DNA from: Candidatus Firestoneibacteriota bacterium
Lineage (GTDB): Bacteria > Oederibacteriota > D2-FULL-39-29
NCBI GenBank assembly: GCA_903891415.1
Contig: CAITEH010000063.1
Location: 1-48,625, forward strand
Direction of reading: 5' to 3'
Length of the DNA: 48,625 bases
Shown here: one piece after another, positions 16,346 through 24,562 of the stretch
How positions within the stretch are numbered: the first letter of the stretch is position 1
Layout of the letters: each line of letters opens with the position of its first letter
Translations under genes and position numbers: made by a program
Notes under the pieces: model-generated
Told to the model about the DNA's origin: nothing
Seen by the model: only the letters and a program-made list of their open reading frames with translations
Databases searched by the model: none

Positions 16346-17523
16346 TAAAATCAGAGCTTGAAGGCAAAAAAAATGCCGGCCTGCTTTTATTGAAATCTGA
16401 AGAAAAGAAGATAATCAATCTGAATATCTGGGTTGACAATAAGACACTGATAGTTGCTGATGCTTTTGTCGTTTATCACAATACCGCGCGGGGGCCGGCA
16501 AAAGGCGGGATCCGGATCGATAAGAACGTCACACTTGACGAGACTACGGATCTTGCTGAACGCATGACTTTGAAAACTGCTTTGACCGGGATCCCTTTTG
16601 GCGGCGGTAAATCAGGAATTCGTATGGACAGCACAAAGCTGGATTCCTATATGAAAAAAGAGATCATAAAAGAATTTGTGCACATAATAAGGAGCGATCT
16701 TGAAACCGGATACTATGTGCCGGCCCCGGATATGGGAACAGGGCCTAAAGAAATGGCTACAATTTACGGTCAAACACACAAGCAGGAGTGTGTTACGGGC
16801 AAACCTCTTGGTATAGGGGGCCTCCCCGGCAGAAAAGAGGCCACGGGAAGAGGAGTTGCTTTCTCCGCCATGTATGGGCTGAGAAAATTGTATAAACAAG
16901 ACATTAAGGGCATGAAAGTTGCCATTCAGGGCTTCGGTAATGTGGGAAGCTGGACTGCTTTTTTTCTTGATAGAATGGGAGCTAAAGTAGTGGCTGTTTC
17001 TGACCTGAACGGCGGCTTGGTTAATAATAAAGGTTTTGATGTGACGAAACTTATGAGTTATTACAGCAAGAATAACTCTTTAACTGGATTTGAAGGTGAA
17101 GCAATTTCCAATGAAGGCCTGCTTGCAATTGCCGCCGATATATTGATACCCGCGGCTTGTGAAAATGTCCTTACGGATAAGACTGCCGGTAAGGTCAAAG
17201 CAAAGCTTGTTGTTGAAGGTGCTAACGGCCCGACTACAAAGGAAGCGGATGAGATCTTCAAACGCAGAGGGATTGAAGTTATCCCGGATATTCTTGCCAA
17301 CTCGGGCGGGGTCATAGCCTCCTATATAGAATGGAAAAGTGCAAAATCAGGTTCGCTTACCAGCGCTGAAGAAGTCTTCGAGTTTATAGATAAAACCATT
17401 GAGCGATGTTTTACGAGCCTGCTGGCATTGAAAAAAGACCGGAAGCTTACGAATAAAGAAGCCGGGCTGGTTCTTGCGGTTGATGAGATAATAACAGCAA
17501 TGGAAAACCGGGGTTGGATATAG
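16321..17523 (+). CDS. gdhA: Glu/Leu/Phe/Val-type dehydrogenase (probable glutamate dehydrogenase)
   Basis: AAGGAGG at 16310-16316 fixes the ATG at 16321. The 400-residue chain shows the family core: GPAKGGIRI, MTLKTALTGIPFGGGKSGI with the catalytic lysine region, and PAPDMGTG. A Rossmann fold follows (VAIQGFGNVGSWTAFFLDRMGAKVVAVSD), then VEGANGPTTKEAD. It interconverts glutamate (or a branched or aromatic amino acid) and the 2-oxo acid with NAD(P)H. Length and motifs favour glutamate dehydrogenase, but substrate specificity is not secure by eye. It is followed after 80 bases by an aminotransferase that carries the same leader, suggesting shared control. Confidence 0.88.
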   Translation: MSIFDLDIIKSELEGKKNAGLLLLKSEEKKIINLNIWVDNKTLIVADAFVVYHNTARGPAKGGIRIDKNVTLDETTDLAERMTLKTALTGIPFGGGKSGIRMDSTKLDSYMKKEIIKEFVHIIRSDLETGYYVPAPDMGTGPKEMATIYGQTHKQECVTGKPLGIGGLPGRKEATGRGVAFSAMYGLRKLYKQDIKGMKVAIQGFGNVGSWTAFFLDRMGAKVVAVSDLNGGLVNNKGFDVTKLMSYYSKNNSLTGFEGEAISNEGLLAIAADILIPAACENVLTDKTAGKVKAKLVVEGANGPTTKEADEIFKRRGIEVIPDILANSGGVIASYIEWKSAKSGSLTSAEEVFEFIDKTIERCFTSLLALKKDRKLTNKEAGLVLAVDEIITAMENRGWI

Positions 17524-17554
17524 CAACAGGAACAAAGTTAAGTAATTAAGAGTT

Positions 17555-17606
17555 ATTCTTCTGGGACTTAAATGTCCGGAACACAATGCTGGGAGGCATT
17601 ACTATG
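17555..17606 (+). promoter_or_regulatory. Structured leader motif, copy 2 (upstream of the aminotransferase)
   Basis: The second copy of the 52-base element differs from copy 1 at only two positions (17572 and 17602). P1 lies at 17559-17581. P2 lies at 17585-17600, with GGGAGG (17591-17596) in its loop. Here the ATG at 17604 is the start of the aminotransferase itself. Its preservation in front of a second gene 1333 bases away indicates selection or recent duplication of the 5' region. Confidence 0.65.
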
Positions 17607-19037
17607 GCAAAAGAGTTTAGCATGAAGATAAATAAGATCGAAAATGTGTCTACACCGTTCCGCAGGATGGTGACCGGTAAATTTCCTGTGCCGCGGTCTT
17701 TGGAAACAATAAAACGCTTGAGAAAATATGAACCCAGATCCATGTCCGGCCAGCCGCTGGCAGTCTGGGATCACGCAATAAACTTCAATGTTTATGACAA
17801 ATACGGCAATAAATGGCTTGATTGGAGTTCAGGTGTTCTTGTAGCCAATGCAGGGCACTCCAATCCCGCGATAAAAAAAGCCATGATCAAGGCCATTAAT
17901 AAGAATCTGCTCCATAACTATTGTTTCCCTTCGGAAGCCAGGGCTGACCTTACGGAAAAACTTGCAAAGCTGCTTCCGTACCCGCTCAAAAAAATATTTC
18001 TTTTAACTACCGGCTCTGAGGCCGTTGAAGTCTGCCTGAAACTTGCAAGGACTTACGGCCAGAAGATAGCCGATAAAAGAAAGATCGGCATAGTTTCTTT
18101 TAACGCGGCCTTTCACGGCAGGACGCTTGGTTCGCAGATGATAGGCGGAACACCCGTGCTTAAGGACTGGATAGTCAATGTCGATAAAGATATGCATAAT
18201 ATGCCTTTCCCTAACTGCTACAGGTGCCCGTGGGGCAAACCTGAGTACCGGGGCTGCGATAAGGAATGTTTCACTAAATTCTCAAAATTGCTCAGCAAAA
18301 GGTTTGGAGGCAAACCTAAAGACAGGATTTCCGGTATTATACTTGAAAGCTTCCAGGGCGCAGGGGCTACATTTGCGCCTAAGGGCTTCATGAAATTACT
18401 CAGAAAATTCTGTACGGCAAACAGGATACTTTTGATCTGTGATGAAGTGCAGGCCTGTTTCGGCAGAAGCGGAAAATTATTTACTTTTCAACACTACGGT
18501 ATAGTGCCCGATCTGATGACTTTCGGAAAAGGTATTTCAAGTTCGTTGCCGCTGTCTGCCGTAGCCGGGCGGGAGGACGTGCTGGACATTTATGAGCCGA
18601 ATACCATGACAAGCACGCATACCGGCAATCCTATTTGTGTAGCCGCGGCCATAGCCAACATTGATTATATTATTAAACATAAACTCGTACTGAATGCGGC
18701 AAAATTAGGGGTTCTTTTCAAAAAAGAATTCCTCAAATTAAAAGAAAGGCACAGCGACATTATAGGGGAAGTGCAGGGTGAAGGCCTGGTTTTCGGCGTT
18801 CATATTGTAAAAGAAGGTTCAAGGGACCCGGACGGTGACCTGGCACACCTTATCGTCGGGAAATGCGTAGAGAAAGGGCTGATGCTCTTTTCCCCGGTGG
18901 GAATGGGCAGCGGGACAATAAAAATATGCCCGCCTTTGACCATTACCGCTCCGGCAGTACTGGACGGTTTGAAATGTTTTGAAGAAGCGCTTATCGAGGC
19001 CAGAAAAGAAAGACTGGGAGAAGGCGACAATCTTTAA
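17604..19037 (+). CDS. Class III PLP aminotransferase (4-aminobutyrate/ornithine type)
   Basis: ATG 17604 is used rather than 17586, because GGGAGG lies 7 bases upstream and the 17586 ATG sits inside the leader hairpin. The fold-type I features are clear: TTGSEAVEVCLKLAR, FHGRTLGSQ, LICDEVQACFGRSG, and the PLP lysine K309 in TFGKGIS. The insert NCYRCPWGKPEYRGCDKEC has the four cysteines seen in many archaeal and bacterial GabT-like enzymes. Such enzymes move the amino group of 4-aminobutyrate, ornithine or related compounds onto 2-oxoglutarate; the exact donor is unknown. Pairing with a glutamate-type dehydrogenase suggests an amino-acid fermentation or assimilation module. Confidence 0.88.
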   Translation: MAKEFSMKINKIENVSTPFRRMVTGKFPVPRSLETIKRLRKYEPRSMSGQPLAVWDHAINFNVYDKYGNKWLDWSSGVLVANAGHSNPAIKKAMIKAINKNLLHNYCFPSEARADLTEKLAKLLPYPLKKIFLLTTGSEAVEVCLKLARTYGQKIADKRKIGIVSFNAAFHGRTLGSQMIGGTPVLKDWIVNVDKDMHNMPFPNCYRCPWGKPEYRGCDKECFTKFSKLLSKRFGGKPKDRISGIILESFQGAGATFAPKGFMKLLRKFCTANRILLICDEVQACFGRSGKLFTFQHYGIVPDLMTFGKGISSSLPLSAVAGREDVLDIYEPNTMTSTHTGNPICVAAAIANIDYIIKHKLVLNAAKLGVLFKKEFLKLKERHSDIIGEVQGEGLVFGVHIVKEGSRDPDGDLAHLIVGKCVEKGLMLFSPVGMGSGTIKICPPLTITAPAVLDGLKCFEEALIEARKERLGEGDNL

Positions 19038-19968
19038 CGAAACTTTCGGAAATATTTTTAATTCCATCCTGAGTGTTTTTATCATGATCGGAGTCGGTTT
19101 TGCGGCCGGAAGGCTTAATATTATCAAACAGGAGACCACTGAAGGGCTTACTAAGATAGTATTTAATGTCTCGATACCCTGCTTGATAATCGCAAATATG
19201 GTCACAACCTATAAGCGGGAGATGCTGCTTTCAACTGCGGCTCTTCCGCTTTTTGCTTTTATTCTGATAATTCTTGTTAATTTGCCGCTGGCTTATTTAT
19301 CTTCTAAACTATTCAAAATTAGAAAAGAAGAAAAACAATATATTTTTCTGAACATGTTCCCCAACTATTATTTTATTTCAATTCCTCTTGCGGGTATGCT
19401 CTATGGCCCCGCGGGCGTGATCTATGTGTTCCTGTTCGGTTTTATGGCCGATATTTTTCTCTGGACAGCGGGTGTAGGAATGTTCACCGGTAAAGATGCC
19501 GCCGGGCAGTTCCCTTTGAAAAGGATCATAAATCCGGGTATTGTCGCGCTCTTTGCGGGGTTTGTCCTTTCCATGTCCCGGGTAAACCTGCCGTCCGTTA
19601 TTATTGCCCCGCTGCAAGTTGTCGGAAGTATGACTACTCCTATGGCCATGTTGATAACAGGCGCCATCCTGGCCAATATTAAACTTGAAGGTGTGGGAAA
19701 ATTGTTTATAAGCAAAGATATGTTCCTGATAGTCTTTATAAGATTACTGCTTGCCCCGGCCGTTATAATCTTAATGACTATGCTGTTTAAACTGGATCCG
19801 GTGGTCCGCTCGGTAATTGTACTCCAGGCGGCGATGCCTTCAGGTTTCTCTGCGATACTTTTTGCGACGCAATATAAAAAGGATCCGAACTATTCGGCGG
19901 CCGCTTGTCTTGTAACGACCGGTATTTCGATGGTGACTATTCCTTTATTTCTCTATATCATCAGGTAA
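18979..19968 (+). CDS. AEC-family permease (auxin-efflux-carrier type)
   Basis: Ten hydrophobic segments in two halves, with short charged loops and the family's mid-protein glycine and proline breaks, mark the AEC/bile-acid-sodium-symporter-like fold; members export or import small carboxylates and amino-acid-related compounds. The start is uncertain. TTG 18979 overlaps the aminotransferase by 59 bases, and the next ATG (19084) would cut into the first membrane helix. A good ribosome site (GGGAGAAGG, 19016-19024) stands just before ATC 19030. The gene is coupled to the aminotransferase, so transport of its substrate or product is likely. Confidence 0.82.
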   Translation: MKKRLSRPEKKDWEKATIFNETFGNIFNSILSVFIMIGVGFAAGRLNIIKQETTEGLTKIVFNVSIPCLIIANMVTTYKREMLLSTAALPLFAFILIILVNLPLAYLSSKLFKIRKEEKQYIFLNMFPNYYFISIPLAGMLYGPAGVIYVFLFGFMADIFLWTAGVGMFTGKDAAGQFPLKRIINPGIVALFAGFVLSMSRVNLPSVIIAPLQVVGSMTTPMAMLITGAILANIKLEGVGKLFISKDMFLIVFIRLLLAPAVIILMTMLFKLDPVVRSVIVLQAAMPSGFSAILFATQYKKDPNYSAAACLVTTGISMVTIPLFLYIIR

Positions 19969-19970
19969 AA

Positions 19971-22883
19971 ATGCCGGTAGATATTAAAAATTTCATAAAT
20001 CACCTCAGTAATGATCCGGCACATGCAAAGTGCCTTGTTCATGCCCACTATATCCGGCCAAAAACAGGTTCGTTCGCTGATTTCCCGGCTTGGCTCTCGG
20101 AACAGATAATAAGTACTCTGCACTTTCTTGGTTTTAAACAGCTCTACGCTCATCAAGCGGAAGCTATTGAGCTTATTCAAAAGAAAAAAAACGTATGCGT
20201 GCTCACGCCTACTGCAAGCGGTAAAACACTTATCTACAATATTCCGGTAATAGACAGTATTATTAAAGATCCCCGGGCCAGGGCTTTATACCTTTATCCG
20301 ATAAAGGCGCTGGCGCATGACCAGTTTAATACGGTCATGGACTTTAAAAAGAACATATTTGCGGAAGATTTTCCGCTGGCTTCTATTTATGACGGTGATA
20401 CAACTTCCTATCAGAGAACAAAAATTAAAAAGTCAACGCCGAATATAATACTTACCAACCCGGATATGCTCCATCTCGGGATCCTGCCCTATCACGCGGG
20501 CTGGGCAGAGTATTTCAGGAATTTAAAATATGTGGTAATAGATGAAGTGCATTCTTACCGGGGTGTTTTTGGCTCGCATGTTGCGCATATTATAAGAAGG
20601 CTTAGAAGAGTTTGCAGATTTTACGGCAGTGATCCGGTTTTTATCTGCTCCAGCGCGACAATTTCAAATTCCCGCGAGTTTATTACAGGCCTTACGGGCC
20701 TTGATTTTGAAATTTTGGAAAAAAACGGGGCACCTTCACCGGGAAAATACTTTATTCTCTGGAATCCCGCGGAAAGCCCTTATACTGAGGCCGCGCACCT
20801 GCTGCGGGAGTGCATCAGCAGGGATATGAAAACCATCGTATTTACAAAGGCCCGGAAGGTCACGGAGTTGATCTACCAATGGATATCCGCGCTGGGACTT
20901 AAATATACAACAAAGATCGCGGCTTACCGTTCCGGCTATCTACCCGAAGAAAGGCGGGAAATTGAGCGGAAACTATTTTCTGAAGAACTGCTGGGCGTGA
21001 TCTCAACCTCGGCGCTGGAGGTAGGGATTGATATCGGGGGCCTGGATGTCTGTATACTTGTGGGCTACCCCGGCAGCATCATGAGCACCTGGCAAAGAAG
21101 CGGCCGGGTCGGCAGGGTCGGGGAAGCTCTTGTAATACTTATCGCCCTGCAGGATGCCCTGGACCAGTATTTTATGAGCAATCCGGTAAAATTCTTTGAA
21201 AAAGAATATGAGACCGCCGTCGTTGATTTCCATAATCCGGTAATTTCAAAAGCGCATTTAACCTGCGCGGCTTCTGAAGCACCGCTTGACACGGAACTGG
21301 ATATCTCGCTCTATGGGGCTACTCTGCCCTATTTTCTAAATGAACTTACTAAAGATAACAAACTTCAAAAGAGCAGTGACGGAAAATACCATAGTTTCGA
21401 ACGTTACCCCTCCAGGTTCCTCTCCATAAGATCCATAGGAGATTCTTTTGTCGTTGTGGACGCCGTAAAGAACAGGATAATAGGCGAAGTAGATTATCCG
21501 AGAGTGCTCAGAGAATGCTTTCAAAATGCCGTCTACCTGCACTCCGGCAGCCAGTATGAGGTGCTCGAACTTGATCTTACGGCAAAAAAGGTAAAAGTAA
21601 GGGAGGCCGATGTGGACTATTACACCGAGCCCCGGTCCACCGAGGAAATAGAGGTAATGGATGTCTTTAAACAGAAACAACAGGGGGAAGTAATAATAAA
21701 ACTCGGAAAAGTCAAGGTTACAGAAAAAGTTGTAGGTTATGTGAGAAAGAAAATGTATAACCAGATAAACTTTGATGAACATGAACTCCACCTGCCGCCC
21801 CATATATTTGAAACCGTGGCTTTCTGGTTTGAGATACCGGATGCCTTGAAAGGCAAGATCATTACCTGCGATATCGGTGATTTCCAGGGCGGGATCCATG
21901 CCGTGGAGCATGCTGTTATCTCCATGCTGCCTTTATTCACGCTTTCCGACAGGCAGGATACCGGCGGGGTATCCATGGAGTTCAATCCGGCGTCAAAAAC
22001 GCCGGCGATCTTTATCTATGACGCGCATCCGGGCGGAGTCGGCCTTGCGGAAAAGGCCTATGATATGGCGCCGGAACTGATAAAAACAACCCTTGAAATG
22101 CTCAACAGCTGCCCCTGTGATTTTGGTTGTCCTTCCTGTATTCAATCTTCAAAATGCGGGAGCGGGAACAAACCTTTGGATAAAAATGTTGCTATAACAC
22201 TTTTAAATAATTTCCTGACAGGAACCGGCAAGCTTGCTTGTGTTGAAGTTGTTCATAAAGACAAAACTGACCTTCTTAAAATTGTAGAAGCTGAAATAGA
22301 GGGAGTGGACATAAAAAAGCTGCTTGCCGGTAAAAATGTCCTGGTCTTTGACTGCGAAACCCAAAGAAGTGCGGCGGAAGTCGGCGGCTGGAACAATACC
22401 CATCTTATGGGCCTGGCGATCGGCGTTGTTTATTCGTTCAAGGAAGATAAATACTACGCTTTTCCCGAGGAAAAAGTAAAAGAAATGCTTAATATGTTCT
22501 TAAAAGCAGACCTTGTAATAGGTTTCAATATTAAACGTTTTGATTGGGGCGTGCTCAAGGGCTACACAACGATAGATTTTTCGAAAATACCCACACTTGA
22601 TATACTGGACCTTATCTATGAACAGCTGGGCTTTCGCTTATCTCTGGATCATTTGAGCCTGGTCAACCTGAATAAGGGTAAATCAGCGGACGGCCTGCAA
22701 TCTCTGCAATGGTTTAAGGAAGGAAAAATAGATCTTATAATAGAGTATTGCAAGCATGATGTAGAAATAACAAAAGAGATATTTGAATATCTTCTGGAAA
22801 AAGGCCATTTATTATATAAAAGCAAAGATGGCCGAATCCTGCAAATCCCGTTGGATTTGAAGTCGTTAAACCAGATATTATAA
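19971..22883 (+). CDS. mrfA: MrfA-type DEXH helicase fused to MrfB-type DEDD exonuclease
   Basis: ATG 19971 follows the permease stop by 2 bases; the longer frame from 19905 overlaps it. Residues 50-400 form a superfamily-2 helicase: Walker A TPTASGKT (79-86), DEVH (191-194), SAT (228-230), QRSGRVGR (375-382). The DUF1998-type zinc region has C714, C716, C720, C723 and C729. From about residue 785 an RNase-H-like exonuclease follows: FD794CE796T, GFNIKRFDW, and YCKHD930. In Bacillus, MrfA (YprA) and MrfB (YprB) are separate proteins that repair mitomycin C damage. Here both activities are in one 970-residue chain. The motifs look complete, so the fusion is probably functional. The ribosome site is weak (AGG), suggesting coupled translation. 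Confidence 0.88.
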   Translation: MPVDIKNFINHLSNDPAHAKCLVHAHYIRPKTGSFADFPAWLSEQIISTLHFLGFKQLYAHQAEAIELIQKKKNVCVLTPTASGKTLIYNIPVIDSIIKDPRARALYLYPIKALAHDQFNTVMDFKKNIFAEDFPLASIYDGDTTSYQRTKIKKSTPNIILTNPDMLHLGILPYHAGWAEYFRNLKYVVIDEVHSYRGVFGSHVAHIIRRLRRVCRFYGSDPVFICSSATISNSREFITGLTGLDFEILEKNGAPSPGKYFILWNPAESPYTEAAHLLRECISRDMKTIVFTKARKVTELIYQWISALGLKYTTKIAAYRSGYLPEERREIERKLFSEELLGVISTSALEVGIDIGGLDVCILVGYPGSIMSTWQRSGRVGRVGEALVILIALQDALDQYFMSNPVKFFEKEYETAVVDFHNPVISKAHLTCAASEAPLDTELDISLYGATLPYFLNELTKDNKLQKSSDGKYHSFERYPSRFLSIRSIGDSFVVVDAVKNRIIGEVDYPRVLRECFQNAVYLHSGSQYEVLELDLTAKKVKVREADVDYYTEPRSTEEIEVMDVFKQKQQGEVIIKLGKVKVTEKVVGYVRKKMYNQINFDEHELHLPPHIFETVAFWFEIPDALKGKIITCDIGDFQGGIHAVEHAVISMLPLFTLSDRQDTGGVSMEFNPASKTPAIFIYDAHPGGVGLAEKAYDMAPELIKTTLEMLNSCPCDFGCPSCIQSSKCGSGNKPLDKNVAITLLNNFLTGTGKLACVEVVHKDKTDLLKIVEAEIEGVDIKKLLAGKNVLVFDCETQRSAAEVGGWNNTHLMGLAIGVVYSFKEDKYYAFPEEKVKEMLNMFLKADLVIGFNIKRFDWGVLKGYTTIDFSKIPTLDILDLIYEQLGFRLSLDHLSLVNLNKGKSADGLQSLQWFKEGKIDLIIEYCKHDVEITKEIFEYLLEKGHLLYKSKDGRILQIPLDLKSLNQIL

Positions 22884-22973
22884 TATTCTATTGCTCAGCT
22901 TTTCTTATTTTATCTGTGTCATCTTAATACCCATCTGTGTCCGCCTATGATGTACCTAAGGGCGGAATATCAG

Positions 22974-23000
22974 GCCCTGTTTTCAGGGCTATATTTTATT
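22974..23000 (+). terminator. Terminator after the helicase-exonuclease gene
   Basis: GCCCTG (22974-22979), loop TTTT and CAGGGC (22984-22989) form a 6-bp hairpin followed by the T-rich TATATTTTATT. It closes the 16321-22883 gene group just before the cinA promoter. Confidence 0.6.
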
Positions 23001-23025
23001 CTCGCCAATTGCAGTTCTATTGTAG

Positions 23026-23031
23026 TATAAT
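23026..23031 (+). promoter_or_regulatory. -10 box of cinA, predicted leaderless
   Basis: A perfect TATAAT ends 6 bases before the ATG at 23038, so the predicted transcription start is the A of the start codon. There is no Shine-Dalgarno sequence. No clear -35 box is visible at the 17-base distance. Confidence 0.5.
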
Positions 23032-23037
23032 ACTTAT

Positions 23038-24279
23038 ATGAACGCAGAGATCATTACTGTAGGGACAGAACTTCTTCTCGGGCAGATAGTGGATACTAAT
23101 TTTGCCTTTATTTCGCAGAGGCTTGCGGAAGCCGGGATGAATATTTATTATAAAACTTCTGTGGGTGATAATGAAAAACGTATTTCTGAAACTATCAAAC
23201 TTGCGCTGAGCCGTTCTGATGCAGTAATAATAACCGGAGGCCTCGGACCGACCGTGGATGATGTTACCCGCGCGGCCCTTGTGAAAACCTTTAACCTTAA
23301 ACTTGTTCTTAATGAAAATGTTTTGAAGCATATGCAGTCTTTTTTCGACCTGAGAAAGATCAAAATGCCGCAAAACAACCTTTCACAGGCACTTGTTCCC
23401 AATGGCTCTACAGTAATCGAGAATAAGAATGGAACCGCGCCCGGGCTTATTGTACCTGTTGATAAAAGGTTTATTATAATACTTCCCGGCGTGCCCAGCG
23501 AAATGAAACCTATGATGACGGAAAGCGTTATTCCTTTTCTTAAAGAGCATTTCAGATCTGAAGGCATACTTAAATCCCGGGTCCTCAAAGTTTACGGGTT
23601 GGGTGAATCCAGAATTGATGAACTTATCAATGAACTTTTCAGATTTTGCACAAATCCGACCATAGCTTTGCTTGCTTCCCACCTGGAAGTTAAGATCAGG
23701 CTGACGGCAAGAGCAAAAGACGAAAAAGAAGCCGACGAGCTCTTAAGCAAGCTGGAACTTCAACTTAGAGATAAGCTTCATGAAAATATTTTTGCCGTTA
23801 ATGAGGATACAATGGAAAAAGCGGCCGCCATGCTGCTTACTTTAAAGAGATTAACGCTCGCGACGGCTGAATCCTGCACCGGCGGGCTGCTTTCCAGCAG
23901 ATTAACAGATGTTCCGGGTTCCTCCGCATACTTTTTGCGCGGGGCCGTAACTTATTCCAACCAGGCAAAAATAGACACGCTGGCGGTAAAAAAGATCAGC
24001 CTTGACATGTACGGTGCTGTGAGCAAGCAGGTCGCGGAAGAAATGGCGGAAGGAGCAAGAAAACTCGCGGGTTCAGATATAGGACTGAGCGTCACCGGTA
24101 TAGCGGGGCCGGATGGGGGTACTCTGGAAAAACCGGTCGGGCTGGTTTATATAGCTATTTCAACGGATACTGAGATGCTCAGTAAAGAGTTTAGATTTAG
24201 TGGTGAACGTATCTGGATAAAAGAAAGAACGGCTCAAAGCGCCCTTGATATGCTTAGACGGTATCTCCTTCAGCACTAA
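23038..24279 (+). CDS. cinA: CinA / nicotinamide-nucleotide amidase family protein
   Basis: The 413-residue protein has the usual two domains. Residues 1-170 are a molybdopterin-binding-like (COG1058) domain with MNAEIITVGTELLLGQ and TGGLGPTVDDVT. Residues 250-413 are the CinA deamidase domain, with TLATAESCTGGLLSSRLTDVPGSS and VTGIAGPDGGT. CinA hydrolyses NMN to nicotinate mononucleotide, and the N-terminal domain acts as an ADP-ribose pyrophosphatase, so the protein serves pyridine-nucleotide recycling. The ATG has no ribosome site and lies right behind a TATAAT box (see that entry). Confidence 0.95.
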   Translation: MNAEIITVGTELLLGQIVDTNFAFISQRLAEAGMNIYYKTSVGDNEKRISETIKLALSRSDAVIITGGLGPTVDDVTRAALVKTFNLKLVLNENVLKHMQSFFDLRKIKMPQNNLSQALVPNGSTVIENKNGTAPGLIVPVDKRFIIILPGVPSEMKPMMTESVIPFLKEHFRSEGILKSRVLKVYGLGESRIDELINELFRFCTNPTIALLASHLEVKIRLTARAKDEKEADELLSKLELQLRDKLHENIFAVNEDTMEKAAAMLLTLKRLTLATAESCTGGLLSSRLTDVPGSSAYFLRGAVTYSNQAKIDTLAVKKISLDMYGAVSKQVAEEMAEGARKLAGSDIGLSVTGIAGPDGGTLEKPVGLVYIAISTDTEMLSKEFRFSGERIWIKERTAQSALDMLRRYLLQH

Positions 24280-24373
24280 GCCCAATAACCTGCCTATAAG
24301 TTCACAAAATTCAAAACATCCGGAAGATAAATCTTTCAAAAAAGGCACAGAAAATCCTCATTCTGTATATTTT

Positions 24374-24440
24374 TTGTAGTTGCCTAATTTTTGAGGCCAA
24401 AAATGCTTGATATCATGCCTCAGGCGGAAAGCAACTACAA
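24374..24440. repeat. Large nested inverted repeat (cruciform) between cinA and the lipoprotein gene
   Basis: A perfect 10-bp outer stem (TTGTAGTTGC 24374-24383 with GCAACTACAA 24431-24440) encloses a 6-bp stem (TGAGGC 24392-24397 with GCCTCA 24417-24422). It lies in the 283-base gap 24280-24562. It has no T run, and it is upstream of the next gene's -10 box. It may be a miniature element, a processing site or a protein-binding palindrome. Confidence 0.55.
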
Positions 24441-24522
24441 TTTTAATGCTGCCTGATTCTGCTTTATTGAGGAATTTCAGAATTTCTGAAAAGGTATATA
24501 GAAACCGGCTGTTCAATTCTGA

Positions 24523-24528
24523 TATAAT
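24523..24528 (+). promoter_or_regulatory. -10 box for the propeller lipoprotein operon
   Basis: A perfect TATAAT at 24523-24528 lies 34 bases before the GTG start at 24563. The -35 region is poor. Transcription from about 24535 would include the GGAGGAG ribosome site. Confidence 0.45.
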
Positions 24529-24562
24529 AAATAAGAAGCATTTTTACCGGAGGAGAGTCCTG

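Noticed and set aside
16222..17606. CRISPR repeat or mobile repeat pair
   Set aside because: Only two copies 1.3 kb apart, each placed at a start codon with ribosome site in the loop; this is a leader arrangement, not an array or an IS end.
21336..21911. Antisense open frame of 191 codons opposite the helicase gene
   Set aside because: It lies wholly inside a gene with complete helicase and zinc motifs and resembles no family.
24374..24440. Integron attC site
   Set aside because: The outer ends read TTGTAGTTGC/GCAACTACAA and not the RYYYAAC/GTTRRRY arrangement; there is no integrase or cassette array.
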